Origin: Elymus sibiricus
Lineage: Eukaryota > Streptophyta > Magnoliopsida > Poales > Poaceae
DNA length: 64,000 nt
Direction of reading: 5' to 3'
NCBI GenBank assembly: GCA_039707655.1
Contig: CM077666.1
Coordinates: 303,330,166-303,394,165, forward strand
Positions within the stretch are counted from its first letter, which is position 1. Every line of letters starts with the position of its first letter. Of this stretch, positions 11,900 to 23,176 are shown one piece after another. A model generated the notes under the pieces. The model worked only from the letters and a program-made list of their open reading frames with translations. It had not been told where the DNA came from and did not search any database. The position numbers and the translations under genes are program-made.

Positions 11900-12318
11900 C
11901 CGTTGGTGCTTGCTGAGGAAGGATGTCTCCTTCCCCGACAACTCGCGTTGCCGGCGCACGGTCGTCGGCGGCCCCGCCCGTCGAGGTGGCCCCCGTGTGG
12001 GTAGGCTCATCGGTGGAGGCCCTTGTCGGGGAAGCGCTCTCCGGGACATTGGTCGGTGGGGGAGCCACGGTTGGATCTGCCTCTTGGCGCTCCTCCTCTT
12101 GGCGGGCCTCCTCCGTCTCCATGACAGGCTCAGTAGTAGGAACTCCAGTACTGGTGCTGGTGGGAGGCACCGGCACCACATCCTCACGCAGGGGGCTGGG
12201 CTGGGGGCTGATAACAATGGCTTCTACCATTGGAACCCCCTGCCCAGCACTTGCCGCGGGATCCTGTGCTGCTGCAAACCTGGGCCGCTTCGACCGATGC
12301 ACAAGCGGTTCCGTGTCC

Positions 12319-12397
12319 CTGGCAAGACAAAAGGAATCAAGTTAAAATGACAGTCAAATGGAATCAAGGCTTGACGGGAACAAGCGAAGTTGCTTAC
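12319..12397 (-). other. Intron 1 of the Tat-1 antisense gene
   Basis: A 79-nt interval with GTAAGC donor and a pyrimidine-rich acceptor ending TTGCCAG. Joining the flanks makes GA|G and keeps the frame open from the acidic end of exon 1 into the basic start of exon 2. Without splicing the frame stops at the donor (TAA within GTAAG). Confidence 0.7.
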
Positions 12398-14012
12398 TCC
12401 TCCTCCTCTTCGGACTCGCCGAGGACATCGAAGTCGTACGTCACTGGCGGGGGCGATTCTCTGGCCCTCTTAAATGCCAGGGGAGGTGAACTTGTTGGCT
12501 GGATGGATTCGACTTCCTCGACCACCTCCTGCTGAGGAGATGAGGGCTGAGTTCGGGGACGCCGGATCGATTGTTGGCGTACTTCTTCTTGGCGGCCGGT
12601 CTTCATGGTTGTCTTCTTCACCTTGGGGCCAGCTCTCGGCGAAGAGGCACGCACCGGCTCTTGACTGACCGCCCTCCGAAGACGGCGCCTCCTCTTCGGA
12701 CCTCGAGGACCTTCCTCATCTTCGGGCTCTCCGGCAGCCTCGGACCCAGTGGCCTCGGACCCGGCAACCTCGGTCCCGGCAACCTCAGCCTCGGCAATCT
12801 CATCCCCGGCAGGCTCTTCTTGTCCTCAGCTGCCGTGGCGCCAGGACCGCCCGCCGCGTTGATCCTCGCGACCTCTGTGGCCTTGCTGGCGATGTACGCC
12901 AGTTCTTCCTCGATGGTGGCCCAGATGAGATCCGTTTCCTTCCGGGAAGCTTTCTCCGTCAGGTTGGAGGCCCATTCCATCTCGTGCTCCAAGGTGGGCA
13001 GATCCCAGTCCGCTTTCACTCCGTGAGCGTCGCAGTCCGGCATCACCGCCAGGATGGCATCCTTGGCGGAGTTGATGTGCAGTGGGATGATCTTATCCGG
13101 CAAGTGGAATCTGCCAGTCTTTCGGAACAACTATTCGCAGAGGCAGGCGTGCTCCATAACCGACAGATTGTTGGCGGTCCCCGGGTACAGACGCATGACA
13201 TCGGCGGTGTTCTGGTATTGCCAAGCGAATCTTTCTCTCTTCGGTAGCGGCGCTATGCGTCGCCGAAGGAAGTGAGCACCAACCATCTCTATGGTCAGAT
13301 TGGCGGCCTTAAGGCGGGTGATCCTGTTCAGAGCCGGACGAAGCTTGGCATCAGTAGCACCCATACTGCTCCAATTCTTGCCGCGCACAACCCTCGTCAT
13401 ACGTGGTATGCAGAACTGGGGAAAATACTTCTCCTGAATCTAGCACCACTCCGCCCTCCACTCGTCCCACTTGAGGTGGAGCTGCCCGGCAAGGTACTCG
13501 CCCTTGGTTTTTGCCCTGGGGATCCAAGCCACGCTGCCGGAGAGCGATATGTCTTCGATCCGGGGAATGAAAAAGTGACGGAATAGATCCACATTGGGGG
13601 CGACTCCGACAAAGTTCTCGCACAGGTGGGCAAAAACCGCCATGCAAGTCATTGCATTCGGAGTGAAATCCAGCAGCCTGAACCCATAGCTGAACATCAT
13701 GGCGCTGAAGAAATCCGAGAATGGAGGGACCAGACCGCAGTAGAAGTAGGCGCAGAAGAACGGATATGAGTCCGATGGATCATTGTTGCCTTCGGGAAGC
13801 ACTACGGGCGCCTTGTGGTCTTTGGTGTCCCTTCCCCACATGTATGCATACCTCCTGATCAGCTCATTGGCGTCTAAGGAACACGGCGAGAAAATCGCAT
13901 TCTCCATCCGCCGCTTCTCCAGCTCTTCCAGTGCCTTCTTCTTCTCCTCCGTCTTGGGATCGAGCGGCTTGGCGGGCTTCTTCCCCGCCGCATCGGCTCT
14001 CTTGGGCACCAT

Positions 14013-14413
14013 CAGGAATTGGGGAAGAAGAAAGTGGTCAAGTCGATATGCGAAGCACTGGCAGTGGTGGCGGCGGCGTAAGCAGTTCTGGCATGAGGAA
14101 GAAGATGAAGCAGGGGAAAGCAGGGGTGAATGAGCGGCGCCTCCTCGCGGTTGTCTTTTTATGGGGAAGGCGCGAGGGGGGGATGGCTCTTCACTGTTTA
14201 CCCCAGCCACATTTTTTACAGGCGCACTACCACGATATAACCGCATCAGTCGAAGTTCCCACGACCCACATTTAATGCATGGATTGGACGTGCGTCAGGA
14301 TAACCATCATGACCAAAACTATAGCGGCGGTTTTCCCGCCGCGTGTCTATGCATTGTTTGGGCCTAGCCCAACGACGCTTCGGACGCGCGTATGGCCCAG
14401 GCCCGGGGGCTCC
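14013..14413 (-). promoter_or_regulatory. Antisense promoter and 5' UTR region in Tat-1
   Basis: On the minus strand this region contains GCATTAAATG-type sequence and then a TATA-like CATAAAAAG at 14155-14163, about 145 bp before the ATG at 14012. The reverse strand of Tat-2 (55252-55500 on plus) has a recognisably homologous stretch, including CGCCTTCCCCATAAAAAG. The outer end also carries the purine tract GCCCGGGGGCT (about 14401-14411), the likely polypurine primer for plus-strand synthesis of Tat-1. Confidence 0.6.
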
Positions 14414-15286
14414 TATCGGTGTATAAAACATGGGTATTTTATACCCTGACTTATGCATAGACAGTAGCAGCCTCCTTGCCGGCCAAACCTTGCCGGGAAC
14501 CGCCAAGACCAAGACTCAGGACCCAGTTGCGGAAGCCACTGGGGAGAAGCTCAAAACACAACATCAACAAGCACTCAACCAGTACCGAAGATGAAGACAT
14601 TCCTTGCCGGCAAGGATAAACCGGCAAGGTGAAGACCCGGCAAGCTCCGTACCGGCAAGCTTCTGCCAGCCCTCCAGCGCTCCACCTCACCGCACAGATG
14701 TTAGCTAGTGGATGAGGCATCGACTACGCAGGCTGGTTGGTGAGGCTTGTCGGGCAGGTGTCAGCATGCTGGAACAGGATTTGCCTTTAATGACACCCGT
14801 CCAGGAGGCGTGTCAGAATAATACGAGGTAGCTGGGTGAGCGGTGCAGAAACCTTGCTGGGACTACCTCTCCGCATGACACCTAACGATGCATTTAATGC
14901 TTTTGTCCTAAACTGACAGAATTAGGTATGATGGCACTGTTTGCTATCTAATCATTATGTAATTACTGTTTTGCCACTGTGGTGACCCCTTGAGCTTTAA
15001 AAGGAGGGCCAAGGCAACAGTTAGAGGGATTCGGACCCCTTTTAAAACACTTGCACGTCTCGCGTAGCAGCACTCTCCGCGCCTTGCCAAGAGAAGCACT
15101 CCCTATACTTGTGCTTCCATACGACCAATACACCAAAAGCAGGAGTAGGGTTTTACGCTTCTCAGCGGCCCGAACCTGGGTAAATCCCTTGCGTTTTCCA
15201 TTGACCATGCTCTTTGTGCACGTTGATCCCCCCTGCCGAACCACAAGGGGCTGGATGGCCCCATAGATGGTCATGTCACCGCGACA
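14414..15286 (+). repeat. Tat-1 3' LTR
   Basis: 873 bp, colinear with the 5' LTR. The first bases are TATCGG rather than TG, a G-to-A change at the terminus. The TATA box has become TTTAAAAG. The end CGCGACA is followed by AAATG. Confidence 0.95.
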
Positions 15287-15291
15287 AAATG
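15287..15291. repeat. Target-site duplication of Tat-1 (right copy, AAATG)
   Basis: AAATG after the 3' LTR matches the five bases before the 5' LTR. Confidence 0.9.
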
Positions 15292-15403
15292 GTAGCTCAT
15301 AGAGGCATTCTGAGCCACCTCCTCAGCCAGACGAGCAGCCTCGACAACCGCGTTGTACTCGTGCACCTCACTCTCATGAAGAAAATATCTCTGTTTGTTC
15401 TGA
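15292..15403 (-). pseudogene. Athila-1 ORF1-like gene, middle piece
   Basis: A 112-bp strip of the host element caught between Tat-1 and the LARD. On the minus strand one frame is open throughout and rich in Glu/Ala (HESEVHEYNAVVEAARLAEE). Upstream it should join 36048 and downstream 1970 once the two insertions are removed. The pattern fits the C-terminal part of the Athila-group ORF1-like protein. Confidence 0.7.
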
Positions 15404-15408
15404 AAATC
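15404..15408. repeat. Target-site duplication of the LARD (left copy, AAATC)
   Basis: AAATC before the LTR. The same five bases stand at 36043-36047 after the far LTR. Confidence 0.92.
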
Positions 15409-17084
15409 TGTAACACCCTGGTTTTCGCTCCTTTTTTTTCCTTCACGGGATTTGACTCCCGTCTTTCTTTTCGGTGTTATTGGATTTTCTCTCGCTCTTG
15501 GGTATTTGAAAATGGTCATATAGCCTTGCCTTTTCTATCCAACCAGAGATTCTCTCCAGTCCAAGCCTGTCACCCAAAATTTATTCTCAGGATTTTGCCG
15601 CCGAAACCCTACCTTCCGAGTTACCGGAAGTGAAACCCTAATTTCTTCTGTTACAAAGGAACCCCAATTTCCTTTTATCTTTTGCCTCCCAAACTTTTCC
15701 TAGTGACCATCCCATATCTATAAGCCCTGGATATGTAAAAATAATGCCAAGTCATTTGCAATATTTTTCATTTAAAATTAATTCCTTTTTCTGCTGTTTA
15801 AAGGAATTAAATCCAGGAAAATATCTATCCATCTCCAAAGTTCATGAAAACTTGTGGAGATATTCTTTGTGATCATATTGAGCTCCCATAAAAATATTGG
15901 CCATAATTAAATAAGGGAAATTGCATTTTCCTATTTAAAGCCAATATTGCATTTTGGGAACTTTCCAAAGGAACTACCATTTTGGTAGCTAGGAAAAATC
16001 CCAAATAATTTGTGGAGCTTCTCCTATCCATATCTTCACCATTTCCATCAAGATCCCAAGTTCCACAGATCAAATTTTGAGAGAATCATCCAATTCTTGT
16101 TTCTGGACCTATTTTGAGATTGTGAAGCAACTATATTTTATATTGCTTCAAAAATCTTGAAATTAATCCAGGACCTCAAATTAATTATATGATGTGATTA
16201 TGCAAAAATTCACATCATTTCATGTAGCCAATTTCTCTCAAAAATTCCATCTAGTTTCTGTCCAGCAGAAAGCTCGGTGAAGGAAGTACCACTTTGGCAT
16301 TTCCAAATGAGCTGAAATTTTTCCAGTACCTCCCTACATCCAAATAACTCCCCTCCACCAAAATTCAGCTCATTTAATCAATCCAATTGAGCACAACATC
16401 GAAATCCATTTTGTGGACCAGAATTTGCATTGCAAAGGAAGTGTATGCAAAACTTGTCCAAATGGCCTCAAATTTTGCAAGAACCTACTCCTTTTTACCA
16501 CATCTCAGTATGACAAGGCCTCAGTTTCAATCCCCTCTCCATCTTACCTCAGTAACCCCTCCAAAATTCTGACCAGAAACTGTTCTGGATCCTCTCGATC
16601 ACTCTAGAGTTGTCCTAGTCCATCCAAAGTCATAACTTATCTATATGACCAATGACTACCGCGTTGGACATGATGCAGCATCCAAGAAAACTCCAAAGCG
16701 CGTGTTGACGTGGTGACCATGCCATGGACAAAGCCAAACGTGTGCTCTGCACGCTGACCACGTCTGGTCGCGTCAACCAGCTCGCTCCGGTCAGCTCTGG
16801 CTCGTCCGGGCATGTCTGGTGGCTCCGCAACGTCCACGCCCACCCTCTCCAGCACCTTCGCCCTTCTCTCCCTTCCTCCTCGCGCCACGGCGGTCGCCGC
16901 CGCGGTACTATCCCGCTCGTGATCCGTGTCCTCTTCCTCCATGAGCTCTCGCGAAGCCACTGCCAGCTTCTTCCCTCTCCCAGAGACCTTGTCGACATCG
17001 CCATCTCCCTCCGCGTGTCCCCGAGCTCCAGTGCATGGCTAAGGATGCCACGGCGGCCGATCTTATCCCTCTTTGCCGGCCGGC

Positions 17085-17092
17085 TATAAAAG
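17085..17092 (+). promoter_or_regulatory. TATA box of LARD 5' LTR
   Basis: TATAAAAG in GCCGGCTATAAAAGCC, followed by a C-rich leader. It is conserved at 33547-33554 in the 3' LTR and as TATAAATAG at 43858-43866 in the solo LTR. Conservation in all three copies makes it the likely LTR promoter. Confidence 0.65.
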
Positions 17093-18669
17093 CCACGGCC
17101 GAGCCCCTCCCCGAGCACCCACACCACCCCAGCAGCCCTCCCTCTCCCTCCTAGCTCCGCCCAAGCTCTAAACCTAGCTCGAGCAGCCCTCCTGCTCCTC
17201 CTATGGCCGAGCCACCTCCGCCGGAATCCACCTAAATTCCGGCGAACCGAGCCCTCTCCCTCCGTTCTACCACCACCAGAGGACTCCCCAGATCCCGGTG
17301 GAGCCCGCCCATCGCTTCGGTTCATCCCCAGGATGCCTGGATGCTCGAGGCCAAACATGGACGACGGCCTCCGCCGTGGGTGCCCGATGCCACCACTGCC
17401 TCAGCCCTCCCCGGCGTCCGTGTCCAGCCAGGACGGAGGCGGCGCTTCCTCGCGAGCTCGCCGGTGGGCGGAGCACGGCCGGAGATGGCCTGAGCCGCCG
17501 GGGAGCGCCGGCGCGCGTGCTCGGCCGAGCCCTACCCTCCAGCGTTTGGAGGTACGAGGAGACCGGAAGGAGAGAAAGAGATCTCGGGTGGGACCCGTTT
17601 TTCACCGACCCAGCAGCCGGGCCCCGCCCTTTAAGTGGAAACGTATTCCCACAAATACGCTTTCTATTCACTAAGGCGTACTCTGGCGCTCTTTCGGGGA
17701 AGAATACGTTTTCCCTGTTCTGAAGGCATATTATCTGAAATGCGCTTTCTGTTTTCAGTCCGGCGGTGAAAGGGTTAAATTGTGGACGTTCACTGGTTTA
17801 GAGCGAAAATGAACACATTTTTGTTTGTTTTCTGCCTAACGAGTGAACGGCCACAACTTTTTAACCGTAACTCCGAATCAGGTGATTCCAAAGCCCACGG
17901 TTTCTATTCGTCGAGCCCGTTCCGATGACATCACTCTCACCATGTTTACACTTTCTGAAAATGCCCATTTTGCCCCTGCCCTATATTCAGCCCCTCCGAG
18001 AGGGAACCCTTTCCGGCGAATTTTTCCGCGCGGTGATCGCACTTCTTCCCGGAGTATTCCTCGACCCCCAGGCAAGCCGACCATCGGATATATGCCCTAA
18101 AGCATTGCTCTGTGTTATTCTTGCATGTCTAATTAATGAATATGCCTGTGTTAGAAATAATTAAACTCCTGCTAGTTTGAACTTGATATTTACATTACTT
18201 GCTAATGTTCTCCATATTATCGCACTAGTGACTCGTAGATGACAATGTGGAGATAGGTTGTTATGTTGATATACTAGTTTGCATCTTGGATTATTGTTAT
18301 TGTAATAAAGAATATGACTTAATATTGACAACCTCCTCCGTCGGCTGGATCGAGTCATAGTGCCACCGAACCGAGCTCATCAGTGTAGCCAGACTCGTCT
18401 GTATGGGAAGGCCCTGGCTTGTTCTATTGTCCTGCCTCTTGTCGGTACCTCCAAAGAGGGGAGGTTATGCGTGCGTGCTACCCTGGCCCGGTAGGCAGCG
18501 ATAACCTTGTGAGCCCAGTCGAGTTATATGGATCCAGGTCCCCGTTTGGGACAGTTTTGTTTGGCCACGACGGTGGCAGGTGTCACGGGGTGACACAGGG
18601 GCCACCCAGGACATGACCCTAGGAGGGTAGGATTGTCGGTGGGATCGTAAGAGTGCCAGGCAATAGACA

Positions 18670-19915
18670 AGCTTTGTTGGAGCAGCACCGGTCCACCCGA
18701 ATGGGAGCATGAGGCCAGGAGCTCCATAGTGTGGGTAAAGTGCGCAACCTCTGCAGAGTGTAAATCTATTCGAATAGCCGCGTCCTCGGTCATGGGACAT
18801 AGTTCGTACTAGGTCACACTATTTGGTCTATGTCGAGTCTGGAGGAACAAACTACATAATTGCTAAGACTGAACCAGAGAATGGTATGGTATGTCAGACT
18901 TGCAGTACGGATGCATGGACATCAGATGATGTCAAGGGTATGAATGTTAGCCATGCGATGGCTATGAACAAAAGGGTCGGATGACCACAAGACTTGGATT
19001 GGATTGGGATCGGATTTAGTTTGGATCATGACATATTCAGAGTATGGATTATTTACTTGATATGTTTTACTTTGGTAGTTATCATGCTGGATAATCCTGT
19101 TACGACGTGATAATAAATGTTGCTACATGAATAATCTTGCTAGATAATTTTGTCATAACATGATAGCTAATACTGTTAAGATAACAAGTGCATGCTTGAA
19201 TGCCATGGATTGCTTTCCTTGGTTTATATGTTGGTTTGGTTTGCTTGCGAGTACATTCAAAAGTACTCAGCGGCCTTAAATGTGGCAAGTTTCGTTGGAG
19301 CTTCACCGGTCCACCCGAATGGGAACATGTACTAAAGTACGAGGCCAGGAGCTCCATGGTGTGGGTAAAGTGCGCAACCTCTGCAGAGTGTAAATCTATT
19401 CGAATAGCCGCGTCCTCGGTCATGGGACATAGTTCGTACTAGGTCATACTATTTGGTCTGTGTCAAGTCTGGAGGAACAAACTACATAATTGCTAAGACT
19501 GAACCAGAGAATGGTATGGTATGTCAGACTTGTAGTACGGATGCATGGACATCAGATGATGTCAAGGGTATGAATGTTAGCCATGCGATGGCTATGAGCA
19601 AAAGTTTTGGATGACCACAAGACTTGGATTGGATTGGGATCGGATTTGGTTTGGATCATCATATATTCGGAGTATGGATTATTTACTTGATATGTTTTAC
19701 TTTGGTAGTTATCATGCTGGATAATCCTGTTACGACATGATAATAAATGTTGCTACATGAATAATCTTGCTAGATAATTTTGTCATAACATGATAGCTAA
19801 TACTGTTAAGACAACAAGTGCACGCTTGAATGCCATGGATTGCTTTGCTTGGTGTATATGTTGGCTTGGTTTGCTTGCGAGTACATTCAAAAGTACTCAG
19901 CGGCCTTCAATGTGG
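18670..19915 (+). repeat. Tandem duplication of about 620 bp inside the LARD 5' LTR
   Basis: Two adjacent direct copies, about 18670-19286 and 19287-19915. Each starts near GTTGGAGC..CACCGGTCCAC and ends near AGCGGCCTT(A/C)AATGTGG. The 3' LTR has one copy (about 35138-35750). Copy 1 and the 3' LTR share a short deletion (GGGAGCATGAGGCC). Copy 2 keeps the longer form with GAACATGTACTAAAGTAC, as in the solo LTR at 45395-45412. Copy 2 therefore does not look like a simple copy of its neighbour. Confidence 0.8.
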
Positions 19916-20213
19916 CCAGGTTCACCTAAGGATCCGACATCCACTAGCGAGGAGCCGGAGTATTCGCGGGCTAGAAGAGTAACCCAGTCAGATCCCTGTG
20001 GATTGGAGCCGCACCAAGACCATGCTGCCTTAGATAGAGCTTTTCCGGTGCCATCACCCTTGTAAAATACCATGTAAGACTTATATATCCATTAATAGAA
20101 ATGCATGTGTTCATGATACTTGTTGTAAACACGCATGCCAGAGTGATTTCCCGGGCTGGTGTGTGCGGCGACCGTCTGGCTATAGTGGTATTCAGGCGGG
20201 GTGCCACAACGGA

Positions 20214-20226
20214 TGGTATCAGAGCC
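20214..20226 (+). other. LARD primer binding site
   Basis: TGGTATCAGAGCC, five bases after the LTR, complementary to the 3' end of plant initiator methionine tRNA. This is the commonest PBS in plant LTR retrotransposons. Confidence 0.9.
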
Positions 20227-23058
20227 AGGCTGACTGTAGGTTACCCTAGCCAGATTTTATTGCCTCTTGATCAGTAGAAAGCCCAGATGGATTTCAGCCA
20301 TCTTTGCCAACCCGGCACGGCTACTATTGATCATAAAGCAATCCCATAGGTTTTTGGCTCCAATAGACACCTAACTCTCGTGGCCTTTGCCTTCGGTGGG
20401 AAAAGTCCGCACCAGGCAATGACCCGTGAGCCCTGAACCCCTAGGTAAACCAGATATCCCCACCTTGCTTGCTAACCATGGCCTTTCTCTCCTCAAATCC
20501 AGTTTCCTTTGGGAAACGCCTATAAATTCCATCTTTTCCCGATAACCCTAGGATCGTTGACTAGGCCACTTTGGCTTTGGTCGTGCGACGAGTTTGATGT
20601 TCCCTAAGGAAGTAGTAGGAGCTTGACACCAATTGCTACCAGGAGCATTGTGTGGTTTGCTTCTAAGTCCTTAGAGGTACATTAAGTGCGCTATATTAGT
20701 TATACTAGTGAATCTTTGGCCACGTGTGGAAGGTCCACAAAACTTGAGCTTTATTTGCTTTGTAGTATTCTTTTTGGGTTTTTCGCGGTTCTTGCTTCTT
20801 TTGTTGATTTCGTTCTGTCGCTCCGACTGGATCCATCTGCAAGAATTACCAAAGAAGACCAGCATACAACTTGGATAATACCCAATAATCCAAATTCTGT
20901 AAGAGCCAAGTCAACTGACTGATGTTCAGAACATTAACACCGGATCTGTCAAGAATGAAGAATGGGTCAGAAGCAGACTTTGCGTGCAATAGACAAGGCC
21001 AGAATATACCTAAGAGAGTTTGCCTCAGAATTGATCGCACCAAAGGAACCGTGAAGTGAGCTATCAAGAATGGACATCATTAAGAACAAATTATTTTATC
21101 CTGGATACAAGGATTATTTTAGTCAGTGGGGTGAACCCTGAGTCTTTTCCCAATGGACTCAAGAGCCATTTATTACCCACCAAAGACATATTTCAAGAAT
21201 GTGAAGGTGCCGAGAGCAACAACAAAACTCTGGTATGTTGATACAAATTGCAAAGCATATTTTTTGGAATTCACCGGTGTATATGCAAATTTCCGGGCAC
21301 TGTGAACAAGGTTTGTGAGGAATATGGATAAGTTCATGACTGCCCAGAATCAATGAGAATTTCAAATATGTGGAGGTTCAGCTAAACCGAATGGATTATT
21401 CGTCAACTGCTCACTACCGGCAACACTTGGTTTGAATGCAAAGGGTATTCCGAATTAATTATCAACACGAAGTCGGCAACCATTGCAATGATCAGACCAG
21501 CAGAAGGACAAGCGGTGTGCCCGACCAACGGAATATCTTCAGACAAGGTATGGCCTATACCAAGTTATGGCTCCATTGTGGGCAAATTTTGGATACTTCG
21601 GAAGGGAGCCAAAATCGGCCATAGATCCGACCGCGTGTCATAGTGCAAGGCTCTTGGTACAAGGAACCCGGCATTCCTCCGCAAGCTATTAGGAAGAGCT
21701 TACGATGCAAGACTCCCCAATCTTCCTTGCTATGCCACTAGGGGAAGAAATCTTCTGGGGAACGGCACTCCAATCTCCCTCAGCCCGCTACCACAGAAAG
21801 CTTTCAATATAAGGCAGCCGACCTTCGTCAGTAAGCAACCTGAGGGGAAACTTCCGAGGTACGATACCCAGCCTTCCTTGGCACACTACCTTGGCAAAAG
21901 CTTTGAGCATAAGGTATTCAGCTTTCTTCAGCATGCCATCGTGCCCACAACAATCCTGTCAGTAGCACGAATTAGTCCAGACACACGTCCTCCTCAGAGC
22001 TCAATGGTTTATGAGGGGATTTATTCTATACTTGCATATCTTGTGAGCATGCAGTCTATTCGATCAGTTCATGCGAGCCACTCGTACAAGGGAATGACTG
22101 TGTTTAGAGAAACATTGTCCCCATACTTCCAAGAAGGATATGAATGCAGCAATCCCTACGAGATATGCAAGAGTAAATTGTGAATACAAGCCCAACAAGC
22201 TGGGATATGCCTAAGGAGCCATGATGGTAGGTCATGACAAGGAACCCTCAAGAACAAAGTAGTTTCGGATGCACAACCTCCGTGACGATCACTAAAAGTA
22301 AAGCTTCACAGACAAGGTGATATTGCCAATCCTTGTCAGACTCTTGGATATACGGCCACAACAATGCAGCCAGCATGTTATACTCATCATGAATCTGGGC
22401 CATCAACCAAGATAAGAGGCTATGCTCCGAAAGATACACCGGATGATAGCCATACTATGTCAGCTCAGTGGTCATAGCAAGGACCACAGAGGCTATATAT
22501 GGCAGAGCCACCTCAGAGATTACCGTCTGTGATTACTTTGTGATCATGCCCGACATTTCAGTTGGGAATCACCTGAGGGCGAAGTCAGAATGCAAGAGAC
22601 AGGAGGAAGCACCTTGTACGGAACCCAGAGCCAAACTGAGTATTCTAACAAGGCAGAAAGAAAGCCGCCCCTAGTCACTCGAGGCCATACGAGCACGTGA
22701 GCTCGGTACTCAGAAAGGATGTTTCGCCCTTGGCAGCCAACGTACGAAGTATCGCAATAAAACCTAAAGCAGCTAGCTCTAAGTCTTGGAAGTCAAGCTA
22801 ATGGTTGATACTAACCGCTACCCACCGATCCTAGGCGACAAACTACCAAGATAGAAGGATTGCTTGACAGGAAACAGACGGATTCAATGCAGCTGGTTGA
22901 AAAGGCAGTAACCGAGACATTAAAAGAGGCAGTTAAAAGGCCAGTAAACCAATGAAGATAAGACAGCTGATGGATCCAAGTCACACACAGGTATGTTCCC
23001 CTAGCTGGGAGGTAAGCCCGGAAATCTCGAGGACGAGATTTTCTTAAGGGGGTAGGTT
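20227..23058 (+). other. LARD internal domain, non-coding
   Basis: About 2.8 kb without gag, protease, RT or integrase similarity. The longest frames are about 100 codons and have no domain. The region ends with the polypurine tract AAGGGGGTAGGT (23046-23057) immediately before the 3' LTR. In known LARDs this domain is non-coding with conserved RNA structure; I cannot test that here. Confidence 0.8.
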
Positions 23059-23176
23059 TGTAACACCCTGGTTTTCGCTTCTTCTTTTTTTCCTTCGTGG
23101 GATTTGACTACCGGCTTTTTTTCGGTGTTATTGGATTTTCTCTCGCTCTTGGGTATATGAAAATGGTGATATAGAT

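Larger units (their letters stand above)
10222..14012 (-). pseudogene. Antisense cargo gene of Tat-1: PF04195-like plus coiled-coil protein, spliced, broken
   Basis: A gene on the strand opposite gag-pol. From the ATG at 14012, exon 1 (14012-12398) has a Lys-rich start, then a region resembling Pfam PF04195 (putative gypsy-type transposon domain; VVLPEGNNDPSDSYPF, FGFRLLDFTPNAM-like block, AVFAHLCENFVG). A low-complexity Pro/Ser/Glu region follows, and exon 3 is a long coiled coil. Two introns fit GT-AG and keep the frame: 12319-12397 and 11786-11899. The exons sum to 3,598 nt; two 1-nt deletions (near 12650 and 11016) bring this to 3,600, or about 1,200 codons. Three nonsense codons (13440-13442, 13131-13133, 11679-11681) inactivate it. 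Such genes are known in grass Tat elements, but their function is unknown. Confidence 0.8.
1976..15286 (+). mobile_element. Tat-1: complete gypsy LTR retrotransposon, Tat lineage
   Basis: A 13.3 kb element with two 873-bp LTRs, a PBS, gag, protease, RT, RNase H, a second (archaeal-type) RNase H, integrase, and a roughly 5 kb 3' region carrying an antisense gene. The extra RNase H between the RT-linked RNase H and integrase is the hallmark of the Tat lineage (Tat/Ogre/Retand/Grande). It sits in the ORF1-like frame of Athila-1 with an AAATG duplication. By eye I count about 38 differences between the LTRs (near 4%), mostly transitions, so it is clearly older than the Angela copy. The coding region has about six nonsense codons and at least three frameshifts, so this copy cannot make its own enzymes. 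Confidence 0.95.
15409..20208 (+). repeat. LARD 5' LTR (with internal duplication)
   Basis: A 4.8 kb LTR from TGTAACACCC to GGTGCCACA. It consists of an A/T-rich first part, a GC-rich middle (about 16700-17700) around a TATA box, and a third part containing an extra copy of a roughly 620-bp segment that is absent from the 3' LTR. Several long chance frames occur in the GC-rich middle (for example 16630-17358, minus). They are not preserved in the related solo LTR, so I do not call genes here. Confidence 0.92.

Noticed and set aside
13440..14246. Upstream extension of the antisense Tat-1 frame to 14246
   Set aside because: The extra codons overlap the TATA-like site and the homologous promoter region. 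The ATG at 14012 is the better start.
16630..17358. 242-codon minus-strand frame in the LARD 5' LTR (and 33230-33820 in the 3' LTR)
   Set aside because: It lies in the GC-rich section where stops are rare, shows no domain, differs in frame between the two LTRs and has no counterpart in the solo LTR.
20214..20226. Possible tRNA gene fragments at the PBS sites (20214, 30210, 40491, 47727)
   Set aside because: Only the 3' tRNA complement is present, immediately inside LTRs. These are primer binding sites.
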